Source: CAZJRB01 sp964547995 (GTDB lineage Bacteria; Planctomycetota; Planctomycetia; Pirellulales; Thermoguttaceae). Taken from it: a DNA stretch of 52,006 bases. Shown one piece after another: positions 7,896 through 16,829 of this stretch; within the stretch, counting starts at the first letter, position 1, and each line of letters opens with the position of its first letter. The notes under the pieces are model-generated. The model was not told where the DNA came from. It did no database searches and saw only the letters and a list, made by a program, of their open reading frames with translations. Position numbers and translations under genes: made by a program. The stretch is from NCBI GenBank assembly GCA_964547995.1, contig CAZJRB010000043.1, positions 1 to 52,006 of the forward strand, written 5' to 3'.

Positions 7896-10800
7896 TCACG
7901 GCCGTTCGATCACCGGGGCGGTCTTCACCCGCGGGCGGATGGGCAACTGCTCGATGCCGGGGAAATCCGGGTCGTCCATCGCGCGAAGCTCTTCCTCGCC
8001 CAGGAAGGGGCAGCAAGCGTCGACCCAGGCAATCAGCTTCCGCAGACTGAGCGGATCGACCACCACGTCGTGATGCCGGCCGCTCATCGCACGCTCGATC
8101 AGCTTGCTCTTGTAGGAAAGAAACCGCATCGGCCGGATCGTGGCGTAGGTCTTCGGGTCATCCCTGCCCCGGCCGAGGTTCTCTACGGGAATGGCTCCTG
8201 CAAAGCCATAGCCGGGCTGGCCCGTGTCGCCGACCGGATTGCGGCCGCCGGGGCCAAAGAGCGCCTCCCAACTGCCGGCCGAGCCTACCAGGGTCAAGTA
8301 GGGTTCCTTGAACACGCTGTGACCGGGCCGCAGCGTCAGGTCGAGTTTCTTTCGGGCTTCGCCCTTGCCCTGGTGGCACTTTCCGCAATAGCGCGTGAGC
8401 ACGGGCTGCACGAACCGCTCGAAACTGATGCTCTCGTCGCCCCACGGCGGCGGTGTCAAGGTGGTCGGCGGGCGCCGGAAAGCCAGGCCGGACTTTGGCG
8501 GCGGCAGCGTGCTGTGCAATTCATGGCAGCCGACACAACCGCGCTCCTCACCCGGCATCACCCCCGAAAAACTACGCATGGTTTGCAGGCCACGGTAGTG
8601 TTCATCCAGGAGTTGGAAGTGCAGGGCGCGTCCGGGCGGGACCTCGAAGTGTACCGAACCGTCCGTTTCGACCGGCACCACCGACAGGATACGCTTGACG
8701 CCGTCCTCCTGCACCAGCGAGATCGGCGGGCCGCCGGTGCGAAACAGCTTTCGCCAGGTCGAAAACGTCTTGTGATCCTGTTGAAAGACCCGAAGGTACT
8801 TGACCGTACCCCGCGGCAAATCGGGCACCCCCTCGTAGACGTCGGCGCTGTAAAGGACTCCAAGCTCAGGCGTTTTGCGGTCCTTGCCCGTGCCGGGCCA
8901 CGCCACGCAATCCGGCTGTTGGGGTGGAACGGGCCGCGGACGGATCGGGACCGCGTGCCAGATGTTGTGGGCGCCCTCGTAGATCAGCTCGCGGTTGCCG
9001 TACACGTCCATCAGGTACAAGCGGAACTTGTTTCCCTTGCCGCGGGCCGAGACGAGGAAATCCCGTTCCGAAATCGGGTACGGCGTCTTGTAGCTCGTGT
9101 AGCGGCCCGATGCGTGGTAGTCTGCCGTTTCGCGCGGGTCCACCGGCGGGATGCTGCATTCGGCCCAACGCAAATCCTGCGTGACCTTGGTGAGCCCGTG
9201 CGGAAAGTTGAACCCGCGGTCCGGATCGACGATCCCGATCGAGCCGGTGAACCAGTCGTGATGGCCGACACCGCTGAACATCACCCGGCGGCTGCCCGGA
9301 ATCGGCCGCGGCTCGGCCAGGTGGTCGGGCCAGACGGACTGGTTGCCCCAGAAGACCGCGGTGTTGGTGCCGTCGGGATTGGTGGTCCAGAGGCTCTGGA
9401 CCCGCAACTGCGACTTGTCGGTGTATTCCCAGCGCGAGTAGATCACCCGGCCGTCGTGCATCAGGGCGGGGGTCCAATCCGGTTCATTGCCGCGGCTGAT
9501 GATGTAGACGTTGCCGCCGTCGGCGTCACAGCGGGCCAGCAGATACGAATAGATGTACGGGCCGCAACGGACGTAGGTGTTTCCGCGCGTGGTGGTGAAC
9601 ATGATGTGCCCGTCGGGCAGGTAGATCGGGTCGATGTCGTCGTAATCGCCGTCGGTGAGCTGCCGCAGTCCGCTGCCGTCGAGGTTGATTTCGTAGAGGT
9701 GGAAGCTCTTTTCGTCCGCCGCCTTGTAGCAGAACAGGACCCGCTTGCCGTCGAATGAGAGATCGGGCCGCCAGAAGCTGCCGGGCTTCGGCGGGAAGAG
9801 CCGGCGGACCGCGGCGTCCGGGTGTAGCCCGTCGAGCACCAGTAGCCGCCCGCCAGGGACGGCCCGATGCCCCAAGCGATGAATGGCTTCGTGGCGCCAC
9901 TCGCGGCCTCCGCCCGGATAAGGTTGGTCGATTAGGAGCAATTGCGTGAAGTCGAGCGCCGGGTTTTTCATCACGATGCGACGTTTCACCCGCCGCACGG
10001 CCAGGTACAACTCTCGGGCGGCCTGCCGATCGCCGGCTTTCGCCTTCAGCGCGTTCAGTTGTTTTTCCAGGGCGTCGAGCTCGGCCCATAAAGCCGCGAC
10101 CGCTGGTCGCGCCAAGCGTTGCCGAAAACCACCGCCATGGGCACCCGGCGCGACCAACGGTCGCGGCTTTATGGCCAATTGCCGGGCCCAGGTGATTTCC
10201 TGCAACGCGCGGGCGACCGTCGGTTTGTCGTCCGCCTGAAAGAGCCAATCCGATTCCAGTACGGTCCGTTTCGCATTCTGTCTGGCAATCTCGAGTTGTC
10301 GCTTTTCTGCCTTTAGTCTCGTTGCAACGGCCGCAGCCGCCTCGGCCGCCGAACCAAAGACCTGGAGGTTGTCGATTGCCCCGTGGAAATACGTGCCCTT
10401 TGAATCGACGGGCGACAGCCGGAACCGGAGATTGCCGGAGCCGTCGCCTTCGTAGGCGAATGTCTGGTGGGAGAAGACTTGTTTGCCGGCCCATGCTCCG
10501 GGCGAGACTTTGGATTTCGCAAGCACCGAGTTGTCTGCCCGCAGCAGTTCGACGGAGAGTTGATGACCGGCCTTTGTTGCCTGTTGGCCCCCGGCCCAGA
10601 CACTGGGACCGGCATCGAACGAAACCACGTACGTCTTGCCCTTGACATTCGCCGCAAATCCGGCGTTCTGCGTGAGCACGTTGTCCCCGCGCTCACTGCC
10701 GACTAACTGGAGTGCCCAATTCCCGGCGGTGCGCTGCACCGCGTGAACGGAGTTGCGCCCCGTCTTTGTCCAACCTGGGAGATTGGCCGAGTGCTTGAGC

Positions 10801-13800
10801 GGAAGACCGGTCTGCCACTGGTTGCCGCCGCCACCGCCCCTGATCCCGTCGAAATCTTCGTTGAAGAGGGCCGCACGTCGCGCATGCGTGTTTGAAGTTG
10901 ATTCAGAGCGACGGTGTCCTTGCGTCTTGATCTTCTCCAACGATTGCTTCAACCGCTGAACGATTTCCGGATGCTGCGCGTAAAGGTTGGTGGTCTCCCC
11001 GAGATCCTTCTCCAAGTCGTACAGTTGCGCCGGGGGGTCTCCCGGTTTGGGTTTCGGCCTTCGATGATGTCCATACCCGCAAGCGCCTTGTCCGTCGATG
11101 AGCTTCCATTTTCCTTCGCGGATCGCGAGCGCCCCCATCCCGCCGCTGAGCATCACCATGGGGCGTTTGGGATCCGGCACCTTCTGCCCAAGCAACGCAG
11201 GCAGCACGTTGTAGCTGTCCGGCCCGGCTCCCGGTGGCAGACTCTTTCCTGTCAACGCCGCGAAGGTCGCCAGCATGTCGGTCAGAGAGATCATCTCCGC
11301 CGAGCGCGTGCCCGGCTTGATCCTGCCCGGCCATCGTGCGATGAAGGGAACCCGGTGGCCGCCCTCCAGGATGTCCCCCTTGCCGCCGCGCATGATCCGG
11401 CCAACCGGCCAGTGACCGCCGCGCGGCCTTCCGCCACCAGCAGGGCCGTTATCACTTGAGAAGATCACCAACGTGTTTTCGCTCAGCCCCAGGCGATCCA
11501 GGGTCTTGAGCACTTCGCCCACCGACCAGTCCAATTCCTGAACAACGTCGCCGTACGCTTCGAATTGGCTCGTTCCTTTGAAACGTGCATTCGGTCGGTG
11601 AGGCTTGTGCGGCTGATGCGGCGCGTAGTAGAGGAAGAACGGCTTCTCTTTTTTCGCAAAGCCCTCCAATTGCGAAATCACCTTGCCGGTCAGCTTGTCG
11701 ACGAGTTCTTCGTCTTTCCAGCGGGCCCCCTCGCCGCCTTCCATCAGCCCACCGTTCTTCGACACCAATCTCCCGATCGGGCTGTCCTTCCGCAGCCCTT
11801 CCACATGGTGATTCTCCACGATCACATACGGCGGGAAGCTGTTGGCCACGGGAATGACATAGGAGGTATCGAAGCCGACCTCCAACGGCCCCGGCTTCAG
11901 TTCGCCGTTCCAGTTGGGGCCGCTCTTGCGGGTTTCCCAGTGGTTCGGAGGCCCCGTTCGGCCGTCGGCAAAGCCCTCTTCACGACCGAAGCCGAGGTGC
12001 CACTTGCCGACGATCGAGGTCGAGTAGCCGGCCGACTTCAGCAGAGAAGCCACGGTTACCCGGTCCTCTTCGATCAGCAGCGGCGCGCTGGTGCTCAGCG
12101 CACTGTACTTCAACCACGTCCGGAAGCAGTAGCGGCCGGTCAGCAGTCCGTATCGTGTCGGACTGCACGTCGAGCATTCCGTGTGCGCATCGGTAAAGAG
12201 CACACCCTCTTTCGCCAGTCGATCGATGTTCGGAGTCTGGATCTTCTCCGCTCCGTAACAGCCCACGTCCCCGTAGCCGAGGTCGTCCGCCAGGATGAAC
12301 ACGATATTGGGTTTTGAGGACGGATTTGCTTGCTGGCCATGCGGTTTGCCCTGAGTGACAAATCGCGGGTCGCGGCGCGGTATCTTCGCACCGTGTTCTT
12401 TCAGCATCGCATCCAATCTGGTCTTCAACTCGACCGCCTTTTCAGGCATACGCTTGACGAGGTTTTGGGATTCTCCGATGTCACGTTTCAGGTTGTAGAG
12501 TTCCTGGCGTCCGTCTTCGTAGTACTTGATGAATTTCCAGTCCCCGACTCGAATAGCGCTGGCCGGCTTGGAGATCCTGTCGTGCGGGTAGTGCCAGACC
12601 ATGGGCCCCCGGTCCAAATCCGAATCACCTTTCAGCATGGGCACGAGGCTCACACCGTCAACGTGTTGTTCGGGGCGCGGGGGCTGTCCGCTCATCTCAA
12701 GGATGGTCGGGTAGAAGTCGGTGCTGATGACCGGTTGGCTACAAACGGAGCCGGGTTTTGTGACTCCCGGCCACTGGACGATCCAAGGCACGCGGATGCC
12801 GCCCTCATAGAGATCCCCCTTGTAGCCACGCAGCGGACGGTTATGTGTCGCCCCCCGATGACCGCCGTTGTCCGAGGTAAAGACGATGATCGTATTCTCC
12901 CGGAGCTTCCGGTCGTCAAGCCATTGGATTAGGCGGCCCACATTCTCATCCAGCGATTCCACCATCCCGGCGTACGTGGCACTGTGGAGCCTTCTTCCCT
13001 TCGCCTGACGCACTTTCGCGGCGTACTTCTTCACTTTTTCCGCTTTGGCCTGGATAGGTGCGTGCACGGTGTAGTAGCTCATATACATCAACCAGGGCTT
13101 CTCCTTCTTGGAGAACTTGTCCATGATCCGAATGGCTTCTGCGGTCACTCGGTCGGTCAGATACTCGCCTTTAGGTCCGCTCTTAAACGCCGGCAACACT
13201 TCCGATATGTTGTACGGACTGAAATACCCACCCGGTCCCGGCGCCCCCATGGAGCACCCCGCCACATTGATGTCGAAGCCCTGATGCCGCGGGTAGTACG
13301 GTTCTTCTCCCAGATGCCACTTGCCGACAAAACCCGTCTGGTAGCCGCCGGCATTCAGTGCTTCGGCGAGCGTAAATTCCTCAAGCTTCATGAACGCGTG
13401 TCGGTCTCTGGGCATTCCCTCGCCCCAGAACTCTTCATTGTCAGGAGGTAACCAGTTGTGGGTGTAGCCTGAACGCGATGGGAATTTCCCGCTCATGATG
13501 CTCGCACGAGTCGGACCACATACCGGACACGCGGCGTATGCATCGGTGAATCGCATGCCATCGCCTGCGAGCTTATCGATGTGAGGGGTTTCGTGAATCC
13601 CGTGTCCGTAACAACCCAGATCCCGCCAGCCCAGGTCATCCGCCAGGATGAAAAGGATATTGGGTTTTGAGGATGCACTTGCCTGTTGGTCATGCGGTTG
13701 CCCCTGATCTTTCCGGCCCCCGATCCGGATCGCACTGCCCGGCTGGGCATCGCGACCCTCGTCCGCAAGTACGGCCGAAGTGGCAAGGAGAATCGCAATG

Positions 13801-13832
13801 CAGCAAACGCCTGCAAACGATGCAGTCTTCAT
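7896..13832 (-). CDS. Double sulfatase fused to a beta-sandwich and an HZS-alpha-like dihaem cytochrome module
   Basis: One uninterrupted 1978-residue frame. The start is placed at ATG 13832, which begins a signal peptide (MKTASFAGVC, cleavage near A23); an earlier ATG at 13931 would lie upstream of the likely promoter. Domains: sulfatase A (about 55-485; C105-G-P-T-R109), sulfatase B (about 505-965; C556-S-P-T-R560), a concanavalin- or galactose-binding-like beta-sandwich (about 988-1160), a charged helical stretch (1163-1290), then a TolB/PD40-like propeller. The C-terminus resembles the hydrazine synthase alpha middle region, with haem motifs C1766-VGCH and C1816-GKCH. In HZS-alpha-like proteins the pattern LDE...LQTMRSF...RGCVGCH is characteristic. 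Both sulfatase domains are preceded by nearly the same linker (QGQPHDQQASASSKPN and QGKPHGQQANPSSKPN), suggesting internal duplication. The protein should be exported. A sulfatase-cytochrome fusion is unusual, and a gene-fusion artefact cannot be excluded by reading alone. Confidence 0.85.
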   Translation of the reverse strand: MKTASFAGVCCIAILLATSAVLADEGRDAQPGSAIRIGGRKDQGQPHDQQASASSKPNILFILADDLGWRDLGCYGHGIHETPHIDKLAGDGMRFTDAYAACPVCGPTRASIMSGKFPSRSGYTHNWLPPDNEEFWGEGMPRDRHAFMKLEEFTLAEALNAGGYQTGFVGKWHLGEEPYYPRHQGFDINVAGCSMGAPGPGGYFSPYNISEVLPAFKSGPKGEYLTDRVTAEAIRIMDKFSKKEKPWLMYMSYYTVHAPIQAKAEKVKKYAAKVRQAKGRRLHSATYAGMVESLDENVGRLIQWLDDRKLRENTIIVFTSDNGGHRGATHNRPLRGYKGDLYEGGIRVPWIVQWPGVTKPGSVCSQPVISTDFYPTILEMSGQPPRPEQHVDGVSLVPMLKGDSDLDRGPMVWHYPHDRISKPASAIRVGDWKFIKYYEDGRQELYNLKRDIGESQNLVKRMPEKAVELKTRLDAMLKEHGAKIPRRDPRFVTQGKPHGQQANPSSKPNIVFILADDLGYGDVGCYGAEKIQTPNIDRLAKEGVLFTDAHTECSTCSPTRYGLLTGRYCFRTWLKYSALSTSAPLLIEEDRVTVASLLKSAGYSTSIVGKWHLGFGREEGFADGRTGPPNHWETRKSGPNWNGELKPGPLEVGFDTSYVIPVANSFPPYVIVENHHVEGLRKDSPIGRLVSKNGGLMEGGEGARWKDEELVDKLTGKVISQLEGFAKKEKPFFLYYAPHQPHKPHRPNARFKGTSQFEAYGDVVQELDWSVGEVLKTLDRLGLSENTLVIFSSDNGPAGGGRPRGGHWPVGRIMRGGKGDILEGGHRVPFIARWPGRIKPGTRSAEMISLTDMLATFAALTGKSLPPGAGPDSYNVLPALLGQKVPDPKRPMVMLSGGMGALAIREGKWKLIDGQGACGYGHHRRPKPKPGDPPAQLYDLEKDLGETTNLYAQHPEIVQRLKQSLEKIKTQGHRRSESTSNTHARRAALFNEDFDGIRGGGGGNQWQTGLPLKHSANLPGWTKTGRNSVHAVQRTAGNWALQLVGSERGDNVLTQNAGFAANVKGKTYVVSFDAGPSVWAGGQQATKAGHQLSVELLRADNSVLAKSKVSPGAWAGKQVFSHQTFAYEGDGSGNLRFRLSPVDSKGTYFHGAIDNLQVFGSAAEAAAAVATRLKAEKRQLEIARQNAKRTVLESDWLFQADDKPTVARALQEITWARQLAIKPRPLVAPGAHGGGFRQRLARPAVAALWAELDALEKQLNALKAKAGDRQAARELYLAVRRVKRRIVMKNPALDFTQLLLIDQPYPGGGREWRHEAIHRLGHRAVPGGRLLVLDGLHPDAAVRRLFPPKPGSFWRPDLSFDGKRVLFCYKAADEKSFHLYEINLDGSGLRQLTDGDYDDIDPIYLPDGHIMFTTTRGNTYVRCGPYIYSYLLARCDADGGNVYIISRGNEPDWTPALMHDGRVIYSRWEYTDKSQLRVQSLWTTNPDGTNTAVFWGNQSVWPDHLAEPRPIPGSRRVMFSGVGHHDWFTGSIGIVDPDRGFNFPHGLTKVTQDLRWAECSIPPVDPRETADYHASGRYTSYKTPYPISERDFLVSARGKGNKFRLYLMDVYGNRELIYEGAHNIWHAVPIRPRPVPPQQPDCVAWPGTGKDRKTPELGVLYSADVYEGVPDLPRGTVKYLRVFQQDHKTFSTWRKLFRTGGPPISLVQEDGVKRILSVVPVETDGSVHFEVPPGRALHFQLLDEHYRGLQTMRSFSGVMPGEERGCVGCHELHSTLPPPKSGLAFRRPPTTLTPPPWGDESISFERFVQPVLTRYCGKCHQGKGEARKKLDLTLRPGHSVFKEPYLTLVGSAGSWEALFGPGGRNPVGDTGQPGYGFAGAIPVENLGRGRDDPKTYATIRPMRFLSYKSKLIERAMSGRHHDVVVDPLSLRKLIAWVDACCPFLGEEELRAMDDPDFPGIEQLPIRPRVKTAPVIERP
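10088..10172. repeat. In-frame inverted repeat inside the sulfatase/haem gene
   Basis: Two 25-26 bp arms (10088-10112 and 10147-10172) are inverted copies with one mismatch. Each arm carries its own GCGACC-N3-GGTCGC hairpin. The frame stays open through the element, which encodes the basic, glycine/alanine-rich stretch near residues 1221-1250 between the helical linker segments. The same core lies in the intergenic DNA at 2606-2620. Confidence 0.8.
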
Positions 13833-13899
13833 AAGGTTGCCCTTTGTGACTCGCCGAAAAACAAAACAGCCGTGTTCGACTTCGCAATCAAACAGCCCC

Positions 13900-13927
13900 A
13901 TGATACCACAAATCCGGCATTTCGCAA
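13900..13927 (-). promoter_or_regulatory. Candidate sigma70 promoter of the sulfatase/haem gene
   Basis: On the minus strand TTGCGA (13922-13927) is followed after 16 bp by TATCAT (13900-13905). Transcription would begin near 13893, about 60 bases before the chosen ATG at 13832 and downstream of the alternative upstream ATG. Confidence 0.4.
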
Positions 13928-14112
13928 GCAAGCACCCGCGTCGGGCGGCGGCGGTGGTATTGACCGTTTATTCCGTTACCCTCTGTAGCCCGTGTCATTT
14001 CCGCAAGGGTTGGCGCAGTGCTTGCGGTTCGGGATGTCAAGCGTTGTATTCGCTTTTGCCGGGTGAGATTTCGTTGTGTTGAGATGAATTAGGATTAGGG
14101 CTCAAGAGGTGA

Positions 14113-14364
14113 TCAAAACCACCAAGACGGCCAAGAAACCGACATGAAAGACCCCAGGCAGAGTGCGATCAGCGTCGTGAGAACAAATATGCCACGGAGT
14201 GTAATCTGGGCTTTTACAAGCGAACGCCGGTACACGAAAATCCAGAGGGCAAATATACAAACCCAGCAGTAAACCATCAGCCAGAAAGGCCCCACAAAAA
14301 GTTTGGATATCTCCTGTTCACTGAGGGGTGATATTTTCGGCGTCAATATGACTAAGAACCACAT
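14113..14364 (-). CDS. Small two-TM membrane protein
   Basis: About 83 residues from ATG 14364; a TTG at 14400 would add 12 residues. Two hydrophobic segments are visible: PFWLMVYCWVCIFALWIFVY, and FVLTTLIALCLGSFMSV after a basic loop. The phrase LRGIFVLTTLIALCLG matches the planctomycete habit of small proteins with an SLR-x-LL-x-x-TTL-x-A-x-x-LG transmembrane helix. It lies between a promoter region and a palindrome-rich gap. No function can be assigned. Confidence 0.5.
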   Translation of the reverse strand: MWFLVILTPKISPLSEQEISKLFVGPFWLMVYCWVCIFALWIFVYRRSLVKAQITLRGIFVLTTLIALCLGSFMSVSWPSWWF

Positions 14365-14452
14365 TTCTTCGCATCGAGAAGTTGTGAGAAGGGTGCCCAA
14401 CTACCCATAAGTTTACCAGAGGTGGCGGCTGGTTGTCAAGGTATTGGTAACC

Positions 14453-14605
14453 TCATTCCGGCAACTCACCCCGACACTCAAGATACTGTGCATAGCCCGT
14501 TGTCTTCTTCCAATCGGTAATGCGTTTCTTCGCCCCTTGCTTTTGTGAGTTCACAAAGATCGTGGTGAAGTAAGACATCGGGTTCTTCTTGCGCCCAATC
14601 ACCAC
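14453..14605 (-). pseudogene. Short coding remnant (C-terminal scrap of an unknown gene)
   Basis: A 50-codon open frame starts with GTG at 14605 and encodes a composition-balanced peptide containing KKNPMSYFTTIFVNSQKQG and ITDWKKTTGYAQYLECRG. Its upstream end runs directly into a perfect hairpin (CCACCCGC/GCGGGTGG, 14602-14622) and an in-frame TAG. It looks like the 3' end of a gene whose front was lost next to a palindromic element. It could equally be a chance frame; the family is not recognised. Confidence 0.3.
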
Positions 14606-14656
14606 CCGCTACGGGCGGGTGGCTTCAGACGCAGCAGGGTTGATCTTCCGTTCATG

Positions 14657-14774
14657 TAACACTTCAGCCGAATGGCAAAACACTTTGTACGATGGCCTTC
14701 CAAGGCCGTCGAGGGCTTGCGATGTCACAGCGACGGCCTTGGAAGGCCATCGTACTGCAGACGGCTGAAGTATT
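14657..14774. repeat. 118-bp nested inverted repeat (GATGGCCTT/AAGGCCGTC family)
   Basis: Perfect 25-bp arms (14687-14711 and 14731-14755) flank a 19-base loop. Outer 14-bp arms (14657-14670 and 14762-14774, containing CTTCAGCCG and CGGCTGAAG) extend the pairing. Each 25-bp arm is itself palindromic around CTTCCAAG. The element ends 11 bp past the stop of the sulfatase at 14785 (minus strand). It shares architecture with the element at 51699-51771, including compensating base changes. Confidence 0.85.
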
Positions 14775-14784
14775 ACCCGTTCAC

Positions 14785-16437
14785 TTATCTCAACTGCTTG
14801 CGGACAGAGTCGGGAACGCGCTGGTTGATGTTGATATTTTTGCGGCCGTTCTCCAATTTGGGACCGGGGGTGCTGCGGCCGTCTTGAATTTGCCGGCGAA
14901 GCAATTCGACCATCTTGGCCACTCGTTCCGGGTGCTTCGCGGCAAGGTTATGGTCTTCGTGCGGATCATCGGCCACGTTGAAGAGCTGCACGAAGGGGGC
15001 CCGGCTGAGGTCCGGCCACCTCGGCTTCTTGCCGAATTGTTCCAGCGCGCCGCGCCAGGCATCTTCCGGCTTGGGCTCACAACCGAACCGGCCGAGCGCG
15101 CCGCTGCCGGGGCAGAGGCAAAGCTTCCAATCGCCATCTCGCACGACGAAGGGACCGACCGATTGCATGACGAGATCCTGGCGCGTGCCTTCGGCCTTGG
15201 GGTCTCGCAGGAGCTTGGCAAAGCTGATGGAATCGGGCGCATCTTGCGGATCGATCTTGCCGCCGGCGAGTTCGGCAAAGGTGGCCATGAGGTCGTTCAG
15301 CCCCACCAGCGCGCCGCACTCGCTGCCCGGCGTGATAACGTCCGGCCATTGGGCGATCAACGGCACGCGCAAGCCGCCCTCGTACACCGAAAACTTGTAG
15401 CCTCGGTGCGGGCCGCTCGAGTAGTGGCCCTTTTTCTCCAGCAAACGAATCTGGCCGGGCGTGGCCTTGAGGATATTGCCGGCGTAAGAGGCGGCGCCGT
15501 GGTCGGACGAAAAGAGCACAAGTGTGTTTTCGTGGAGGCCCTTTTTCTTCAAGGTATTGATCACGCGTTCGACGGCGTGATCGACCTCCATCACAAAGTC
15601 GCCGTACACGCCCAGGCGGCTTTTGCCCTGGAACTTTTTGCCGGGACTGATGGGGGTGTGCGGTCCGGTGAGCGCAAGATAAAGGAAGAACAGCCGGCCC
15701 GCTTTCTGCTCGCCGATGAAGGACTCGGCTTCGCGATAGAAGGTCTCCAGCACTTTGTGATCCTCGAAATCCTTTTCGGCGGGGCCTACGCGGTTGAACG
15801 CGCTCCAGCCTTTCTGCGCGGTCACTTCGCCCTGCCAGACGTTGTTGCGGGCAAAGGCATAAGGGTACATGTCGAGCGAGCCGGGCAGAATAAAGCTGTG
15901 GTCAAAGCCGTGTTGCGGCGGGCCGACCGCAAGCGGCTTCGTGTAGTCGACGTTCCGCTCGTTCTGCACCTTGCCGTCCTTGGTGGTCATCACCGTGCCG
16001 AGGTGCCATTTGCCGATGTAGCCGGTGCGGTAGCCGGTGCCTTGGAACATTTTTCCCAGGGTAAAGGTATTCGTATCAAAACGAGGGCCGAGGAACCCCC
16101 ATGCGCCGCCCGGCTGCGGCTTGCCAAACCGCCACGGATAACGGCCGGTCATGATCGCCACGCGCGTGGGCACGCAGACCGAGGCGTTCACATGGGCGTC
16201 CGTAAACCGCAAACCGCCCCGGGCCAGCGCGTCGATATTCGGCGTGTCGATCCGGCAGCGCTCGCCGCCATAGCATTTTACGTCCCCAATGCCGAGGTCA
16301 TCGGCCAGAATGAAGACGATGTTGGGCTTGCGGTCCGGCTGCTCCGCGGCGCAAAAACCGTGGAGCCCCAAGAGCGCCGGCGCGATTCCAAGCAGGCCGA
16401 GCGGTTTGAGTAAACGGTTGCTTATCATTGGTATCAT
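14785..16437 (-). CDS. Arylsulfatase (secreted, Cys-type S1 sulfatase)
   Basis: 550-residue complete sulfatase. Two ATGs (16437 and 16428) are possible and no clear ribosome site distinguishes them. A hydrophobic signal region covers about residues 9-30. The metal strand is IVFILADDLGIGDVKCYG, and the formylglycine motif is C88-V-P-T-R92. TGYIGKWHLG, FSSDHGAASY, EGGLRVPLIAQWP and the C-terminal LFNVADDPHEDHNLAAKHPE block complete the family pattern. It is upstream of a long inverted repeat that may form its transcript end, and sits next to the GH95 enzyme on the same strand. Confidence 0.92.
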   Translation of the reverse strand: MIPMISNRLLKPLGLLGIAPALLGLHGFCAAEQPDRKPNIVFILADDLGIGDVKCYGGERCRIDTPNIDALARGGLRFTDAHVNASVCVPTRVAIMTGRYPWRFGKPQPGGAWGFLGPRFDTNTFTLGKMFQGTGYRTGYIGKWHLGTVMTTKDGKVQNERNVDYTKPLAVGPPQHGFDHSFILPGSLDMYPYAFARNNVWQGEVTAQKGWSAFNRVGPAEKDFEDHKVLETFYREAESFIGEQKAGRLFFLYLALTGPHTPISPGKKFQGKSRLGVYGDFVMEVDHAVERVINTLKKKGLHENTLVLFSSDHGAASYAGNILKATPGQIRLLEKKGHYSSGPHRGYKFSVYEGGLRVPLIAQWPDVITPGSECGALVGLNDLMATFAELAGGKIDPQDAPDSISFAKLLRDPKAEGTRQDLVMQSVGPFVVRDGDWKLCLCPGSGALGRFGCEPKPEDAWRGALEQFGKKPRWPDLSRAPFVQLFNVADDPHEDHNLAAKHPERVAKMVELLRRQIQDGRSTPGPKLENGRKNININQRVPDSVRKQLR

Positions 16438-16497
16438 TTATGTCTTGCTGCTTCATTTCCGACTTAGGGTTTTACGTCGTAACTTCTGTGCGCCGTG

Positions 16498-16722
16498 CGC
16501 GCATGTTTTCTCACGGGGATATTGCAAATTGCAAACTGTAAATTGTAAATTGCAAATTGAAGATCGGCGAAATCCTGGCTGGAAATCGGCTTCCAGTGGG
16601 ATCGATCCGCAGCCAAATGCGGCAAAACCACCGACCAGACGCAAGCTCGAACCAATTTGCAGTTTGCAATTTTCAATTTTCAATTTGCAATCTCTTTGGT
16701 TGCGGCCTCAGGCCGCCTTAGG
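16498..16722. repeat. Dispersed repeat, copy A (interrupted)
   Basis: The flanks GCATGTTTTCTC...GGGGATATTGCAA (16501-16527) and TCTCTTTGGTTGC...GCCGCCTTAGGA (16691-16722) match a continuous sequence at 21290-21352. In this copy the halves are separated by 163 bp. The right half contains a GCGGCCTCAGGCCGC palindrome. Confidence 0.8.
16528..16690. mobile_element. 163-bp AT-rich miniature element with TTGCAA-type ends
   Basis: This insert interrupts the dispersed repeat that is intact at 21290-21352. Its ends are AT-rich inverted arrays of the units TTGCAAATTG and CAATTTGCAA (roughly 16522-16559 and 16653-16690). TTGCAA is present on both sides (16522-16527 and 16685-16690) but only once at the uninterrupted site, as expected for a target duplication, although that hexamer is also the internal repeat unit. 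It has no coding capacity and would need a transposase acting in trans. Confidence 0.65.
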
Positions 16723-16727
16723 ATCGG

Positions 16728-16822
16728 TCGAGAAACAACTGTCGTAGGACGGGTCTCCTGACCCGTTTCCTTCCTTGACGGGTCGGGAGACCCGTCCTAC
16801 AAGTGCGACAGTTATTTCTCGA
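16728..16822. repeat. 95-bp nested inverted repeat (GTAGGACGGGTCTCC family)
   Basis: Inner arms 16744-16766 and 16778-16800 pair at 22 of 23 positions. Outer arms 16728-16744 and 16805-16822 (TCGAGAAAYAACTGTCG) pair at 16 of 17. The element ends eight bases from the stop of the GH95 gene on the minus strand, so it may form that transcript's 3' end. There is no T-run. Confidence 0.8.
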
Positions 16823-16829
16823 ACGACAC

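Noticed and set aside
8070..9758. 562-codon plus-strand open frame
   Set aside because: Antisense of the haem module of the double-sulfatase gene; arises from GC-rich codon bias.
13493..13816. Upstream ATG at 13931 and other alternative starts for the sulfatase/haem gene
   Set aside because: The 13931 start lies upstream of the candidate promoter and would bury the signal peptide 33 residues in.
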